Part shown: positions 34,099 to 43,276 of the stretch, piece after piece
Position numbering within the stretch: the first letter of the stretch is position 1
Layout: the number at the start of each line of letters is the position of its first letter
Origin: Alphaproteobacteria bacterium
Lineage (GTDB): Bacteria; Myxococcota_A; UBA796; UBA2385
Assembly: GCA_020632755.1 (NCBI GenBank)
Contig: JACKEY010000005.1
Span: 682,001 to 746,000 of the forward strand
DNA: 64,000 nucleotides
Reading direction: 5' to 3'
Made by a program: the position numbers and the translations under genes
Notes under the pieces: model-generated
Seen by the model: only the letters and a program-made list of their open reading frames with translations
The model's database searches: none
What the model was told of the DNA's origin: nothing

Positions 34099-36591
34099 TC
34101 AGGACGGGAGGGTGGTGCCCGACTTCAGGCGCGACCAGTAGTCGTCGAGCGCGGCCTTGACCTTGCCCGACAGCAGCAGCAGGCCCAGGATGTTCGGGAA
34201 GGCCATGCCGAGCACCATCAGGTCGCTGAAGTCCAGCACGTTGCCGAGCTTGAACACCGACCCGAAGAACACACAGGCCAGGAACAGCAGCTTGTAGGGC
34301 ATGCTGGCCCACTCGCCGAGCAGCCAGGTCGCGCAGCGCTCGCCGTAGTAGCTCCACGAGATCATGGTGGAGAAGGCGAACATCACGACCGCGAAGGACA
34401 GGACCAGCGGGAACCAGTCCAGCACGCTGCCGAAGGCGGCGCTGGTCATCAACACGCCGTTGCCGACGTCCATCTGGTAGGCGCCGGTGATGACGACCAC
34501 GATGCCCGTCATCGAGCACACGATGATGGTGTCGATGAACGGCTCGAGCAGGGCGACGATGCCTTCACGCACCGGTTCCTTGGTGGTCGCCGCGCTGTGG
34601 GCGATCGACGCCGAGCCGACGCCGGCTTCGTTGCTGAAGGCGGCGCGGCGGAAGCCCTGGATCAGGACGCCGATGAGCCCGCCGCGGCCGGCCTCGGGCG
34701 TGAAGGCCTCGCTGACGATGTGCTGCACGGCGAACACGACGTGGTCCATGTTCGTGATGATGATCCACAGCCCGGCGAGCACGTAGACGCCACACATCAC
34801 CGGCACGATGACGCTGGCGACCCGCCCGATGGACTTGATGCCGCCCAGGATGACGAGCCCGACCGCGATGGCCAGGAGGATGCCGTAGAGCCAGGCGCGG
34901 TCCGGCGCGCCGCCGGCCATCGGGCCCGGGTTGCTCACCGACGAGATGCCGGCGATGCCCTCGACCTCGGTGACGAGCCCGGTGGCGACGTTGCTGTCTT
35001 CGCCTGAAGCGAGGGCCGCGACGGGGATCGGGCTGCTCTCCCCCTGGCCGGGGGCGAAGGCGACGTCTTCGAGGGTCTCGAAGCGGGGTCCGTCGGCGGC
35101 GACCGCGACCACGGTGCCGGCCGGAACGACCAGCTCGGCGTCGATGCTCTCGCGGCCCATGACCACCGTGCCGCTGGCCTTCGGCGCGAAGGCGGGCACG
35201 ACCTCGGCGATGGCGGCGAAGCTCTGGTTGGCCTGGAACATGTTCCCGCCGCCCAGGCTGCCGCCGATGCACATCAGGGCGAAGATGACGGCCAGCGCCT
35301 TGCCGAGCCCGCCCAGGCCGAGCTCCTTGAGCCCGCGGTCCAGGTACTGCATCGGGCCGCCGCTGACGCTGCCCTTGCTGTCCTTGACCCGGTACATCTG
35401 GCCCAGGGTGCACTCGGTGAACTTGGACGACATGCCCAGGAAGCCGGCCACGATCATCCAGAACACCGCGCCCGGACCGCCCGCGGCCACGGCCAGCGCC
35501 ACGCCGGCGATGTTGCCCAGGCCGACGGTGGCGGACAGGGCGCTGGACAAGGCCTGGAAGTGGCTGACCTCGCCTTCGTCGTCGTCGTCGTCGTAGCGAC
35601 CGGCGGTGACCGCGATGGCGTGGCCGAAGCCGCGCAGGTTGATGAAGCCCATGCGCAGCGTGAAGAAGACGGCGCCGAAGACCAGCCAGGCGACGACCAG
35701 CGGCACGTTGGTCTGGTCGGGGTTGGGCAGCCGGCCTGCCAGGGTCGCCGTCTCGAGGCCCTGCAGCTTCAGCGAGTGCCCGTCGATGGCATCGACCTCC
35801 CACTCCTGGCCGCCGACGACGGCGCGGTCGCCGGGGCGCGGGGGCAGCAGACCGGGCGGCAGGTAGACGGTGTGATCGAGCAGGGCGAGCGTGCCGCCGC
35901 TGACGTCGACCACCACGGGGAAGGGCGCGCGGTCTTCGAGGACGCGCAGCACCGCGTCGGGACCGGGCTGGACCAGCACGGGGAAGACGTTGCCGGCGAG
36001 GAGGGTGCGGCCGTCGTCGAGGACGGTGGACCGCACGTCGTCGAGCGACACACCGCAGCTGGCGGCGTCGGCGCAGTCGCGCAGGGGGAGCTCCGCGCTG
36101 GCGATGGTGCCGGCGAAGCGACCGCCCGACAGCTTGTCGGTGCCGCTGTCGAAGGCGCCGACCTTCACGGTCACGTCGCCCAGTGCGAGCTCGGTGTCGT
36201 CGGCGAGCACCCGCCGGGCGGCCAGCACGCTGACGATCTTCTGCTCGCGGAGCTCGTAGCCGTCGGCGGTCGCCGCCACGACGGTCTTGCCGTCCTGGAC
36301 GGACCCGATGCCCTCGCCCGCCGGGAGCTGGTCGTCCCAGAAGACGATGTCCCAGAACATGACCTTGAACATCGGCAGCACGAGGTACTTGCCGAACAGC
36401 CCGTCGATCTTCTCGAGGGTGGTGGGCTCGGGCGGGGCCTCGTCCTGGGCATGGGCGGCCGGCGCGAGCACGAGGGCAGCCAGCAGGGCGGCCAGGGCCA
36501 CGAAGGGCGCCAGGCCGCGACGGAGGCGGGAGGCGCCGGGGAGAGGACGGCCCGGGAGGGGGCGGCCAGCGAGAGGACGGTCGGGCAGCAT
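34099..36591 (-). CDS. AGCS-family sodium:alanine symporter with large extracytoplasmic extension
   Basis: 830 residues against ~450-550 for the family. After a signal peptide (R-rich start, then LALAALLAALVLAPAAHA type) there are ~240 non-membrane residues with two Cys (DCADAASCG). The transport core starts near residue 285 and shows AGCS motifs: ALSATVGLGNIAGVALA, GGPGAVFWM, GNMFQANQSF, FSNEAGVGSASIAH and SWSYYGERC. A second insertion of ~90 residues (roughly 469-560), beta-rich with RESIDAELVVPAGT, sits in one loop. The Na+ and amino-acid site region is intact, so uptake of alanine/glycine is likely. The extensions may sense or bind ligand (inference). Confidence 0.85.
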   Translation of the reverse strand: MLPDRPLAGRPLPGRPLPGASRLRRGLAPFVALAALLAALVLAPAAHAQDEAPPEPTTLEKIDGLFGKYLVLPMFKVMFWDIVFWDDQLPAGEGIGSVQDGKTVVAATADGYELREQKIVSVLAARRVLADDTELALGDVTVKVGAFDSGTDKLSGGRFAGTIASAELPLRDCADAASCGVSLDDVRSTVLDDGRTLLAGNVFPVLVQPGPDAVLRVLEDRAPFPVVVDVSGGTLALLDHTVYLPPGLLPPRPGDRAVVGGQEWEVDAIDGHSLKLQGLETATLAGRLPNPDQTNVPLVVAWLVFGAVFFTLRMGFINLRGFGHAIAVTAGRYDDDDDEGEVSHFQALSSALSATVGLGNIAGVALAVAAGGPGAVFWMIVAGFLGMSSKFTECTLGQMYRVKDSKGSVSGGPMQYLDRGLKELGLGGLGKALAVIFALMCIGGSLGGGNMFQANQSFAAIAEVVPAFAPKASGTVVMGRESIDAELVVPAGTVVAVAADGPRFETLEDVAFAPGQGESSPIPVAALASGEDSNVATGLVTEVEGIAGISSVSNPGPMAGGAPDRAWLYGILLAIAVGLVILGGIKSIGRVASVIVPVMCGVYVLAGLWIIITNMDHVVFAVQHIVSEAFTPEAGRGGLIGVLIQGFRRAAFSNEAGVGSASIAHSAATTKEPVREGIVALLEPFIDTIIVCSMTGIVVVITGAYQMDVGNGVLMTSAAFGSVLDWFPLVLSFAVVMFAFSTMISWSYYGERCATWLLGEWASMPYKLLFLACVFFGSVFKLGNVLDFSDLMVLGMAFPNILGLLLLSGKVKAALDDYWSRLKSGTTLPS

Positions 36592-36682
36592 GAACAGCTC
36601 CGCGGGGGGGGACGACGGGCGTGTGTACCACGTCGCAGGCGCGCAATGAAGCAGCGCCGGCCGGCGTCCCCGCGCCGCGGCC

Positions 36683-39600
36683 TCAGCCGGCGGCCCCCGC
36701 GTCGGGCTGGAGCCGCGACAGCAAGGAGCGCCCCGTCCGTGCCGTGCCGGCGTCGCCGAGCGAGACCGCGCGCTCGATGGCGTCGACCAGGTCGTCGACC
36801 GGCGCGCCCGGTCCCTGCCGGCGGGCCTCGAGCCAGCGCAGCCAGATCTCGTTCATCACGACCCCACGCCGCCAGCCGGACCGCTCGGCGAGCTCGCGGC
36901 TGTGCTCGAAGGCCGCCCAGGCCCGCGCGTCTTCGCCCATCGCCGCCAGGGTGTCACCCATCGCGTGCAGGGTGACGATCTCGCCCTGGCGGTAGCCCGT
37001 GTCCCGACGCAGCTGCCGCGAGCGCTCGAAGCAGTCGAGCGCCTGGGACAGCCGGCCAGCGGCCTTGTGCACCCGCCCCGTCTGGTTGATGACCCGCCCG
37101 ACCAGGATCCGGTCTCCACTGCGCCCAGCGCGCTCGCCCGCGTCCGCCAGCAGCGACAGGGCGTCTTCTGGCTGTCCGAGCCGGATGCGCTGGGCGGCCA
37201 GGCCCAGCAGGGCCCGCGCCGACAACGCGTCGTCGTCCCCGGCCCGCTCGAGGGCCTGGGCCAGGCGCTGGCTGGCGCCGTGTTCGTCCCCTCCCTCCGA
37301 CAGCAGCGCACCCAGGGCCTCCAGCGCCTCCACCGCGACGGCGCGCCGCCAGCCCCCTCCCCCGCCCCCGGTGGCGAGCAGCGCGCTCTCGAACATCACG
37401 CGGGCCCGCTTCGCCTTGCCCCGGTCCCGGTACAGCCGCCCCAGATCCAGGGCGGCGCGGGCCTCGATCTCGCTGTCCTCGCACTCCGCGGCGGCGTCCT
37501 GGGCCGCGCGGAGGTGCCGCTCGGCCCGGCGCGGCTCGCCCAGCAGCGTGCGCACATGGCCGAGCCGCCAGTGCAGCACGGCCTCGCCGGACAGGCAGGC
37601 GTCGGTGCCGGCCCCGTCCACCTGGGCCTGCTGGAGCCACACCAGGGCCTGTTCCCACTGGCGCAGGGCGGGGGCCAGCAGCTGCTGGCGGTGCAGGCTG
37701 TCCCCCGCCGCGGTGGCGTGGCGCGCGGCGTCGAGGGGCCGCCCGGCGGCGGCCGCGTGGGCGGCGAGACCCGACAGGTGGGGTCCATCCCGATCGCCGT
37801 GGCGGGCGATGATCGCGGCCGCGACGAGGTCGTGCAGCTCGCGCCGGCGGGTCGCCAGCAGCCGGCCCTCGACCACCTCCCACACCAGCTGGTTGGCGAA
37901 GCCGCCGCGGTCGTCGTCCACCTGCAGCAGGCCCTTGGCGTGCAGCTCCCGCAGCACCGGGTCCACGTCGGCGCCGCCGCAGGCCTCGCGCAGCACCGGC
38001 ACCGAGAAGCCCTGCCCCATGACCGCGGCGAGCTGCAGCACCTGGCGGGCGGTCGGCTCGAGGGCGTCGACGCGGGCGCCGATCAGGTGCTCCAGCCGAT
38101 CCGGCAGCCCGACCTCGGCGCCGTCCCGCAGCCCGGCGCGGCCGCCCTCGACGGCGATGGCGTCGGCGGCGCGCAGGGCCTGCACGATCTCGTCGAGGTA
38201 GCGGGCGTTGCCCTGGGTGCTCGCCGCCACCAGGGTCGCCAGCCGCTCGTCGATGGCCGACGCGCCCAGGGTCTGGCGCAGGACCGCGTCCTGCTGGGCG
38301 GCGGACAGTGGCCCCAGCACGATGTCCACGTCGACCGGCGTCAGCTCGGGGGGCAGCTCGCCCCGGGTGGAGGTCAGCAGCAGCACGGGCACCCCGGCGG
38401 TCTCGTCCACCATGCCGGCAAGCAGCAGCCGCTCCAGGGCCGACAGGTGCTGCGCGTCCTCGATGGCCAGCAGGACCGGCCCGACGCCGGCCAGGGCCCG
38501 CACGAAGCGCCCGGCCGCCCCGAGCAGCTCGGCCCGCACGGCCGGGAGCCCGCCGGCGACGCGCTCCGCCCGCGCCTCGCCCTCGACCAGCCCCGGGGCC
38601 TCTCGCCCGAACAGGAAGCCGATGCCGGCCGTGTCCGCCTCGCCCAGCCCCAGCGCGCGCAGGCGCTCCAGGGCCCGCTCGACGGTCTCCAGCGACGGGT
38701 CCAGCGGCAGGCCCAGCGCCCGCGCCACCACGTCCCGCAGGGTCGCGAGCGGGCGGTCGGCCGCGTAGGGCACGGCCCGCGCGCTGTAGACCGACACGCC
38801 CCGCGCCCGCGCCAGGTCGCGCAGCTCCTGCACCAGCCGGCTCTTGCCGGTCCCCGCCTCGCCGCGGATCGCGACCACCACGCGCTCGCCGCCGGCGACC
38901 CGCCGCAGGGCCAGCCCCAGCTGGTCGAGCTCGTCCTCCCGCCGCAGCCAGCGCCCGGCGGTGGCGCGCACGCCGGTCTCGCGGCCGACCAGCCGGCGGG
39001 CGGCCGCCGCGCCCCCTCGTCGCTGCCGCAGCTCGGGCCCCGGGGCGAAGCGGAAGCGCTGCCCGGCCAGGCGGGCGACCCGCTCGCTGACCAGCACGTC
39101 GTCGAGCTCCGCGGCCGCGGCGAGGCGGGCGGCGAGCTTGGTGGTGTCCCCGCGCGCCAGGTACCGCAGCCGGCGGCCGCTGCCGCGCGGGTCCACGCGC
39201 CCCATCGCGACCTCGCCGGTGTGCACGCCGATGCTCATCGACAGCTGGGGCAGCCGCTGGCCCAGCCGGACCAGCTGGGCGGCGCAGGCCAGCGCCCGGT
39301 CCACGTCGTGCTCGGTGCTCAGCGGCAGGCCGAAGAACACGGTGAAGGCGTCATCCTGGAACCGCTCGAGCAGGCCCTCGTGGCGGTCGACCACCCGCCG
39401 CACCCGCCGCAGCAGCCGGTAGTGCGCGCGCACGATGCGCTCGGGATCGTGGGAGGCCGAGGGATCCGTCAGGCCGCTGATCTCGCCGACCAGCACGACG
39501 ACGGCCCGTCGCTCGCCCGGGGCCAGGCGGTGCAGCCTGGGCAGGGCCGAGTGGGCGACGGCGCTCGGCGTGTGGGTCATCGAGGAGTGGGTCGCCGTGT

Positions 39601-40678
39601 CCCCCGAAGCCCCGGCCGGGGTCGCGCCGGAGTCCGCCGGCTCGAGGGCGGCCAGGTCGGCGGCCAGCCCGGACAGATCCAGGCCGCCGGGGTCCCGGCG
39701 GGCCCGCTCGGGGAAGCACTGGCGCAGCACCCGCCCCAGGGCGACCGCGTCGCCGCGCAGCCCCGCCTCGTAGCGGACCTCCTGCAGCGCCTGCTCGGCG
39801 GCGGCGGCCGTCGGCCGGTCCTGGGGCGACGGCTGCAGCATCGCCTGCAGCACCCGCCACAAGCCGTCGGGCACGCCGCGAGCCACCGTCCGCACGTCCG
39901 GCACCTCGGCCTGCTGCACGCGGCGCAGCTTCTCGACCGGGTCCGGGTGCTGGAAGAGCCGTCGGCCGGCCAGCAGCTCCCACAGCACGATGCCGGCGCT
40001 GAACACGTCGCTGCGGCCGTCCACCGGCTGGCCCAGGGCCTGTTCCGGGCTCATGTAGGCGTACTTGCCGCCGCCGGGCAGGCCCGCCGCGCTGCCGGCC
40101 AGCTCGCCCTCGACCCGGGCGATGCCGAAGTCGACGAGCTTCACGTCCCCCTGGAAGCTCACCAGGACGTTGTGCGGGCTGACGTCCCGGTGGACGATGC
40201 TGACCCGGCCCGGCACCGACGCCGTCTCGTCGTCGGCGGCGACCGGGTAGAGCGGCGGATCGTGGGCGTGGGCCAGGGCCCGCAGCACCCGGGTGACGGC
40301 GTGCACGGCCAGCCCCGGGTCCAGGGTGCGCTCCTCGGCCGCGAGCGCCCGCCGCAGGTGGGTCAGATCGTGTCCGTGGATGTACTCCATGGCGATGTAG
40401 TGCAGGTCGCCGCCCTCGGTCGGCACCGCCCCGAGCTCGTGGATCTGCACGACGTTGGGGTGCACCAGGCTCGCCGACAGCCGCGCTTCCTGGATGAACA
40501 GCTGCACGAACCGCGGCGACCGGGCCAGCCCCGGGCGCAGGCGCTTGATCACGACGTGCTTCTGGAAGCCCTGCACGCCGAAGCTGCGCGCGAGGAAGAC
40601 CTCGGCCATGCCGCCCGTGGCGAGCAGATCGACCAGCTCGTAGCGGCCGAAGCGCGTCGGTAGCAGAGGGGAGCGCAT
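36683..40678 (-). CDS. Large Ser/Thr protein kinase with cyclase-like, AAA-ATPase and TPR domains
   Basis: 1331 residues from ATG 40678 (GGAG five bases upstream; a GTG at 40708 adds ten Arg-rich residues). Residues ~14-300 are an intact Hanks kinase: VVIKRL, HRDVSPHNVL, VDFGIA, and an APE-like SPEQ. A class III nucleotide-cyclase-like domain (~390-560) follows, but the first metal-binding Asp region reads VLVGEISGLT, so it is probably degenerate. An AAA/NTPase domain has Walker A GEAGTGKSRL and a DxxQ-type LLAIEDAQH. The C-terminal ~350 residues are TPR-like helical pairs. This matches multi-domain kinase regulators frequent in myxobacteria. Inputs and targets are unknown. Confidence 0.87.
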   Translation of the reverse strand: MRSPLLPTRFGRYELVDLLATGGMAEVFLARSFGVQGFQKHVVIKRLRPGLARSPRFVQLFIQEARLSASLVHPNVVQIHELGAVPTEGGDLHYIAMEYIHGHDLTHLRRALAAEERTLDPGLAVHAVTRVLRALAHAHDPPLYPVAADDETASVPGRVSIVHRDVSPHNVLVSFQGDVKLVDFGIARVEGELAGSAAGLPGGGKYAYMSPEQALGQPVDGRSDVFSAGIVLWELLAGRRLFQHPDPVEKLRRVQQAEVPDVRTVARGVPDGLWRVLQAMLQPSPQDRPTAAAAEQALQEVRYEAGLRGDAVALGRVLRQCFPERARRDPGGLDLSGLAADLAALEPADSGATPAGASGDTATHSSMTHTPSAVAHSALPRLHRLAPGERRAVVVLVGEISGLTDPSASHDPERIVRAHYRLLRRVRRVVDRHEGLLERFQDDAFTVFFGLPLSTEHDVDRALACAAQLVRLGQRLPQLSMSIGVHTGEVAMGRVDPRGSGRRLRYLARGDTTKLAARLAAAAELDDVLVSERVARLAGQRFRFAPGPELRQRRGGAAAARRLVGRETGVRATAGRWLRREDELDQLGLALRRVAGGERVVVAIRGEAGTGKSRLVQELRDLARARGVSVYSARAVPYAADRPLATLRDVVARALGLPLDPSLETVERALERLRALGLGEADTAGIGFLFGREAPGLVEGEARAERVAGGLPAVRAELLGAAGRFVRALAGVGPVLLAIEDAQHLSALERLLLAGMVDETAGVPVLLLTSTRGELPPELTPVDVDIVLGPLSAAQQDAVLRQTLGASAIDERLATLVAASTQGNARYLDEIVQALRAADAIAVEGGRAGLRDGAEVGLPDRLEHLIGARVDALEPTARQVLQLAAVMGQGFSVPVLREACGGADVDPVLRELHAKGLLQVDDDRGGFANQLVWEVVEGRLLATRRRELHDLVAAAIIARHGDRDGPHLSGLAAHAAAAGRPLDAARHATAAGDSLHRQQLLAPALRQWEQALVWLQQAQVDGAGTDACLSGEAVLHWRLGHVRTLLGEPRRAERHLRAAQDAAAECEDSEIEARAALDLGRLYRDRGKAKRARVMFESALLATGGGGGGWRRAVAVEALEALGALLSEGGDEHGASQRLAQALERAGDDDALSARALLGLAAQRIRLGQPEDALSLLADAGERAGRSGDRILVGRVINQTGRVHKAAGRLSQALDCFERSRQLRRDTGYRQGEIVTLHAMGDTLAAMGEDARAWAAFEHSRELAERSGWRRGVVMNEIWLRWLEARRQGPGAPVDDLVDAIERAVSLGDAGTARTGRSLLSRLQPDAGAAG

Positions 40679-40905
40679 CCGTCTCCGATGGAGCCGCCGG
40701 GACGACACGCGAGCGACCGCGCACCGTCACCTTCTCCCTCACGATACCCCGCGCGCGCGGCAGCCGAGACCCGCAGGCCGCCGCAGGCGGCAGCCTCGCC
40801 TCCCGCGAAGCTGCATGCCGGCCCTGCGAAGCCGTTATGCGCTCCGGGTTCGGACGCGCCCGGCGTGCGCGGCCCTTGCTCCTCCTCCCGCAGAGTGCGC
40901 TCCCG

Positions 40906-43251
40906 ATGTCCCGTATGCTGCCCGTGCTGCCCCTTCGCGACGCGGTGATCTTCCCCGGCATGGTCACCCGGCTGCAGGTCGTCCCCCCGGACGCCGTCGC
41001 CGCCACCGAGCTGCACCTGCAGGCCGGCGTGCCGCTGCTCGGCGTGCCCCTGCGCACCGCCCTCGAAGAGCCCGAGCCCAGCGACCTCTACGACGTCGGC
41101 TGCACCCTGCGCGTGCTCAAGGCCGTCCGCCTGGGCGACGGCACCGTCCGGCTGCTGCTCGAGGGCCTGGAGCGGGTGCGGGTGCAGAAGGCGCGGATCG
41201 ACGACGAGGTCGGACTGGTCGCCGCCGCCCGGCCCATCGCAGAGACCGTGGTCGAGCCGGCGCGGGTCGACCTGCTGGCCCAGCAGCTGCGCGACAGCCT
41301 GGGCGCGCTCATCACCGACGACAAGGCCCGCCCGCCCGGCCTGTCCAAGATCGCCCAGCTCGAGCAGCCCCCCGGCCGGCTGGCGGACCAGGTGCTGGGC
41401 AACCTGACCCTGCCGTGGGTCGACAAGGTCGACCTGCTCGGCAACGGCCGCGTCGATCAGCGGCTGGACTACGCCGTGGTGGCCGTCGGACGCGAGCGCC
41501 AGCTGCGCGACCTCGAGCGCAACGTGCACGAGCGCATCGTCGCCACCATGGACAAGCAGCAGCGGGACTACTTCCTGCGCGAGAAGATCCGCAAGCTGCA
41601 GTCCGAGCTGGACGAGGGCGAGGAGACCGGCCCCGGCAAGGCGGCCTGGGACGACATGGCGGCCCTGCGTCAGCGGGTGGAGGAGGCCGGCCTGCCCGAG
41701 GATCACCTGCCCGAGGTGCTGCGCGAGGTCGACCGCCTGTCCCGCATGCACCCCGACGCCAGCGAGTACACCGTCGCCCGCACCTGGCTCGACTGGCTGC
41801 TCGCCATGCCGTGGCGCACGGGCAAGCCGGAGAACGCCGATCTCCCGCACGCCAAGTCCGTGCTCGACGAGGACCACTACGGCCTGGAGAAGGTCAAGGA
41901 CCGCATCCTGGAGCACCTGGCCGTCCGCCAGCTCAATCCCGAGGGCCAGGCCCCCGTGCTGTGCTTCCTGGGGCCCCCGGGCGTCGGCAAGACCAGCCTG
42001 GGCCGCAGCATCGCGCGGGCGCTGGGGCGGGACTTCCAGCGGGTGTCGCTCGGTGGCGTGAAGGACGAAGCCGAGATCCGCGGCCACCGCCGGACCTACG
42101 TGGGCGCGCTGCCCGGGCGCATCATCCACGCCCTGAAGCGCGCCGGCAGCAACAACCCCGTCGTGGTGCTCGACGAGATCGACAAGATCGGCCGCGACTA
42201 CCGGGGCGATCCCTCGTCGGCGCTGCTCGAGGTCCTCGACCCGGAGCAGAACACGGCCTTCTCCGACCACTACATGGACGTGCCCTTCGACCTGTCGCAG
42301 GTCCTGTTCATCTGCACGGCGAACCTCGCCGACCCGATCCCCGCAGCCCTGCACGATCGGCTCGAGATCATCGAGATCCCCGGCTACATCCAGGAAGAGA
42401 AGCTCCAGATCGCCAGGCGCCACCTGGTGCCGCGCCAGCGCCAGGCCCACGGGCTGGCCGAAGCGCAGCTGCGCCTGTCGGACACCGCCCTGGACCTGAT
42501 CATCGACCGGTACACGCGGGAAGCCGGCGTGCGCGACCTGGACCGCCAGCTCGCCGCCGTGCACCGCAAGGCCGCGCGCCAGGTGGTCGAGGGCCGCAAG
42601 AAGGGCCAGCGCATCTCCGACCTGCCCCAGCTGCAGAAGCTGCTCGGCCCGCCGCGGCACTTCCCCGAGCTGGCCGAGCGGGCCGATGCCCCCGGCATCG
42701 CCATCGGGCTGGCCTGGACCGCCGCGGGCGGCGACATCCTGTTCATCGAGGCGACCCGCTACAAGGGCCCGGGCGAGGGCATCAGCCTGAAGCTCACCGG
42801 CAAGCTGGGCGACGTGATGAAGGAGTCGGCCGAGGCCGCCCTGTCCATCGTCCGCACCCGCGTGGCCGACCTGGGCCTGTCCCCCGACGACTTCAAGGGC
42901 TGGGAGCTGCACATCCACGTGCCCGCCGGGGCGATCCCCAAGGACGGACCGAGCGCCGGCGTGACCATGGTCACGGCGATCACGAGCCTGCTGACCGGGC
43001 GCCGCGTGCGCTCGCAGCTGGCGATGACCGGCGAGGTCACGCTGCGCGGCAAGGTGCTGCCGGTCGGCGGCGTCAAGGAGAAGGTCCTGGCCGCCCGCCG
43101 GGCCGGCGTCAGCGAGATCGTCCTGCCGCGCGAGAACGACAACGACCTGGTCGACGTGCCGGCCGAGGTCCGTCGCGAGCTGACCATCCACCTGGTCGAG
43201 CACATCGACGAGGTGCTGGCGCTGGGGCTGGAGAAGACCGAAAGCCCTTGA
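40906..43251 (+). CDS. lon: ATP-dependent protease Lon (LonA)
   Basis: 781 residues from ATG 40906. N-terminal LON substrate domain (LPVLPLRDAVIFPGM), AAA+ module with Walker A GPPGVGKTSL near residue 356 and Walker B VVVLDEIDKI, and a C-terminal protease domain with the catalytic dyad Ser683 (PKDGPSAG) and Lys726 (GGVKEK), spaced 43 residues as in E. coli Lon. It degrades misfolded and regulatory proteins in the cytoplasm. Myxobacteria often have two Lon genes; this one alone cannot be assigned to either. Its stop codon lies in a perfect hairpin. Confidence 0.96.
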   Translation: MSRMLPVLPLRDAVIFPGMVTRLQVVPPDAVAATELHLQAGVPLLGVPLRTALEEPEPSDLYDVGCTLRVLKAVRLGDGTVRLLLEGLERVRVQKARIDDEVGLVAAARPIAETVVEPARVDLLAQQLRDSLGALITDDKARPPGLSKIAQLEQPPGRLADQVLGNLTLPWVDKVDLLGNGRVDQRLDYAVVAVGRERQLRDLERNVHERIVATMDKQQRDYFLREKIRKLQSELDEGEETGPGKAAWDDMAALRQRVEEAGLPEDHLPEVLREVDRLSRMHPDASEYTVARTWLDWLLAMPWRTGKPENADLPHAKSVLDEDHYGLEKVKDRILEHLAVRQLNPEGQAPVLCFLGPPGVGKTSLGRSIARALGRDFQRVSLGGVKDEAEIRGHRRTYVGALPGRIIHALKRAGSNNPVVVLDEIDKIGRDYRGDPSSALLEVLDPEQNTAFSDHYMDVPFDLSQVLFICTANLADPIPAALHDRLEIIEIPGYIQEEKLQIARRHLVPRQRQAHGLAEAQLRLSDTALDLIIDRYTREAGVRDLDRQLAAVHRKAARQVVEGRKKGQRISDLPQLQKLLGPPRHFPELAERADAPGIAIGLAWTAAGGDILFIEATRYKGPGEGISLKLTGKLGDVMKESAEAALSIVRTRVADLGLSPDDFKGWELHIHVPAGAIPKDGPSAGVTMVTAITSLLTGRRVRSQLAMTGEVTLRGKVLPVGGVKEKVLAARRAGVSEIVLPRENDNDLVDVPAEVRRELTIHLVEHIDEVLALGLEKTESP

Positions 43252-43264
43252 AGATCAAGGGCTT
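43242..43264. terminator. Hairpin spanning the lon stop codon
   Basis: AAGCCCTTGA - AGA - TCAAGGGCTT, a perfect 10-bp stem between lon and the convergent dnaJ-like gene. On the minus strand it is followed by a T-rich TTTCGGTCTTCTC; on the plus strand by GGGGGC. It probably serves as a shared terminator, better for the minus-strand gene. Confidence 0.65.
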
Positions 43265-43276
43265 GGGGGCACTCCC

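Noticed and set aside
34099..34101. Treating the HAD gene as independently transcribed
   Set aside because: Its start is one base from the AGCS stop, so coupling is the simpler view.
36683..40678. Inactive kinase, because HRDVSPHN lacks the usual Lys after HRD
   Set aside because: The catalytic Asp and Asn are kept, and Ser at the Lys position is common in active myxobacterial kinases.
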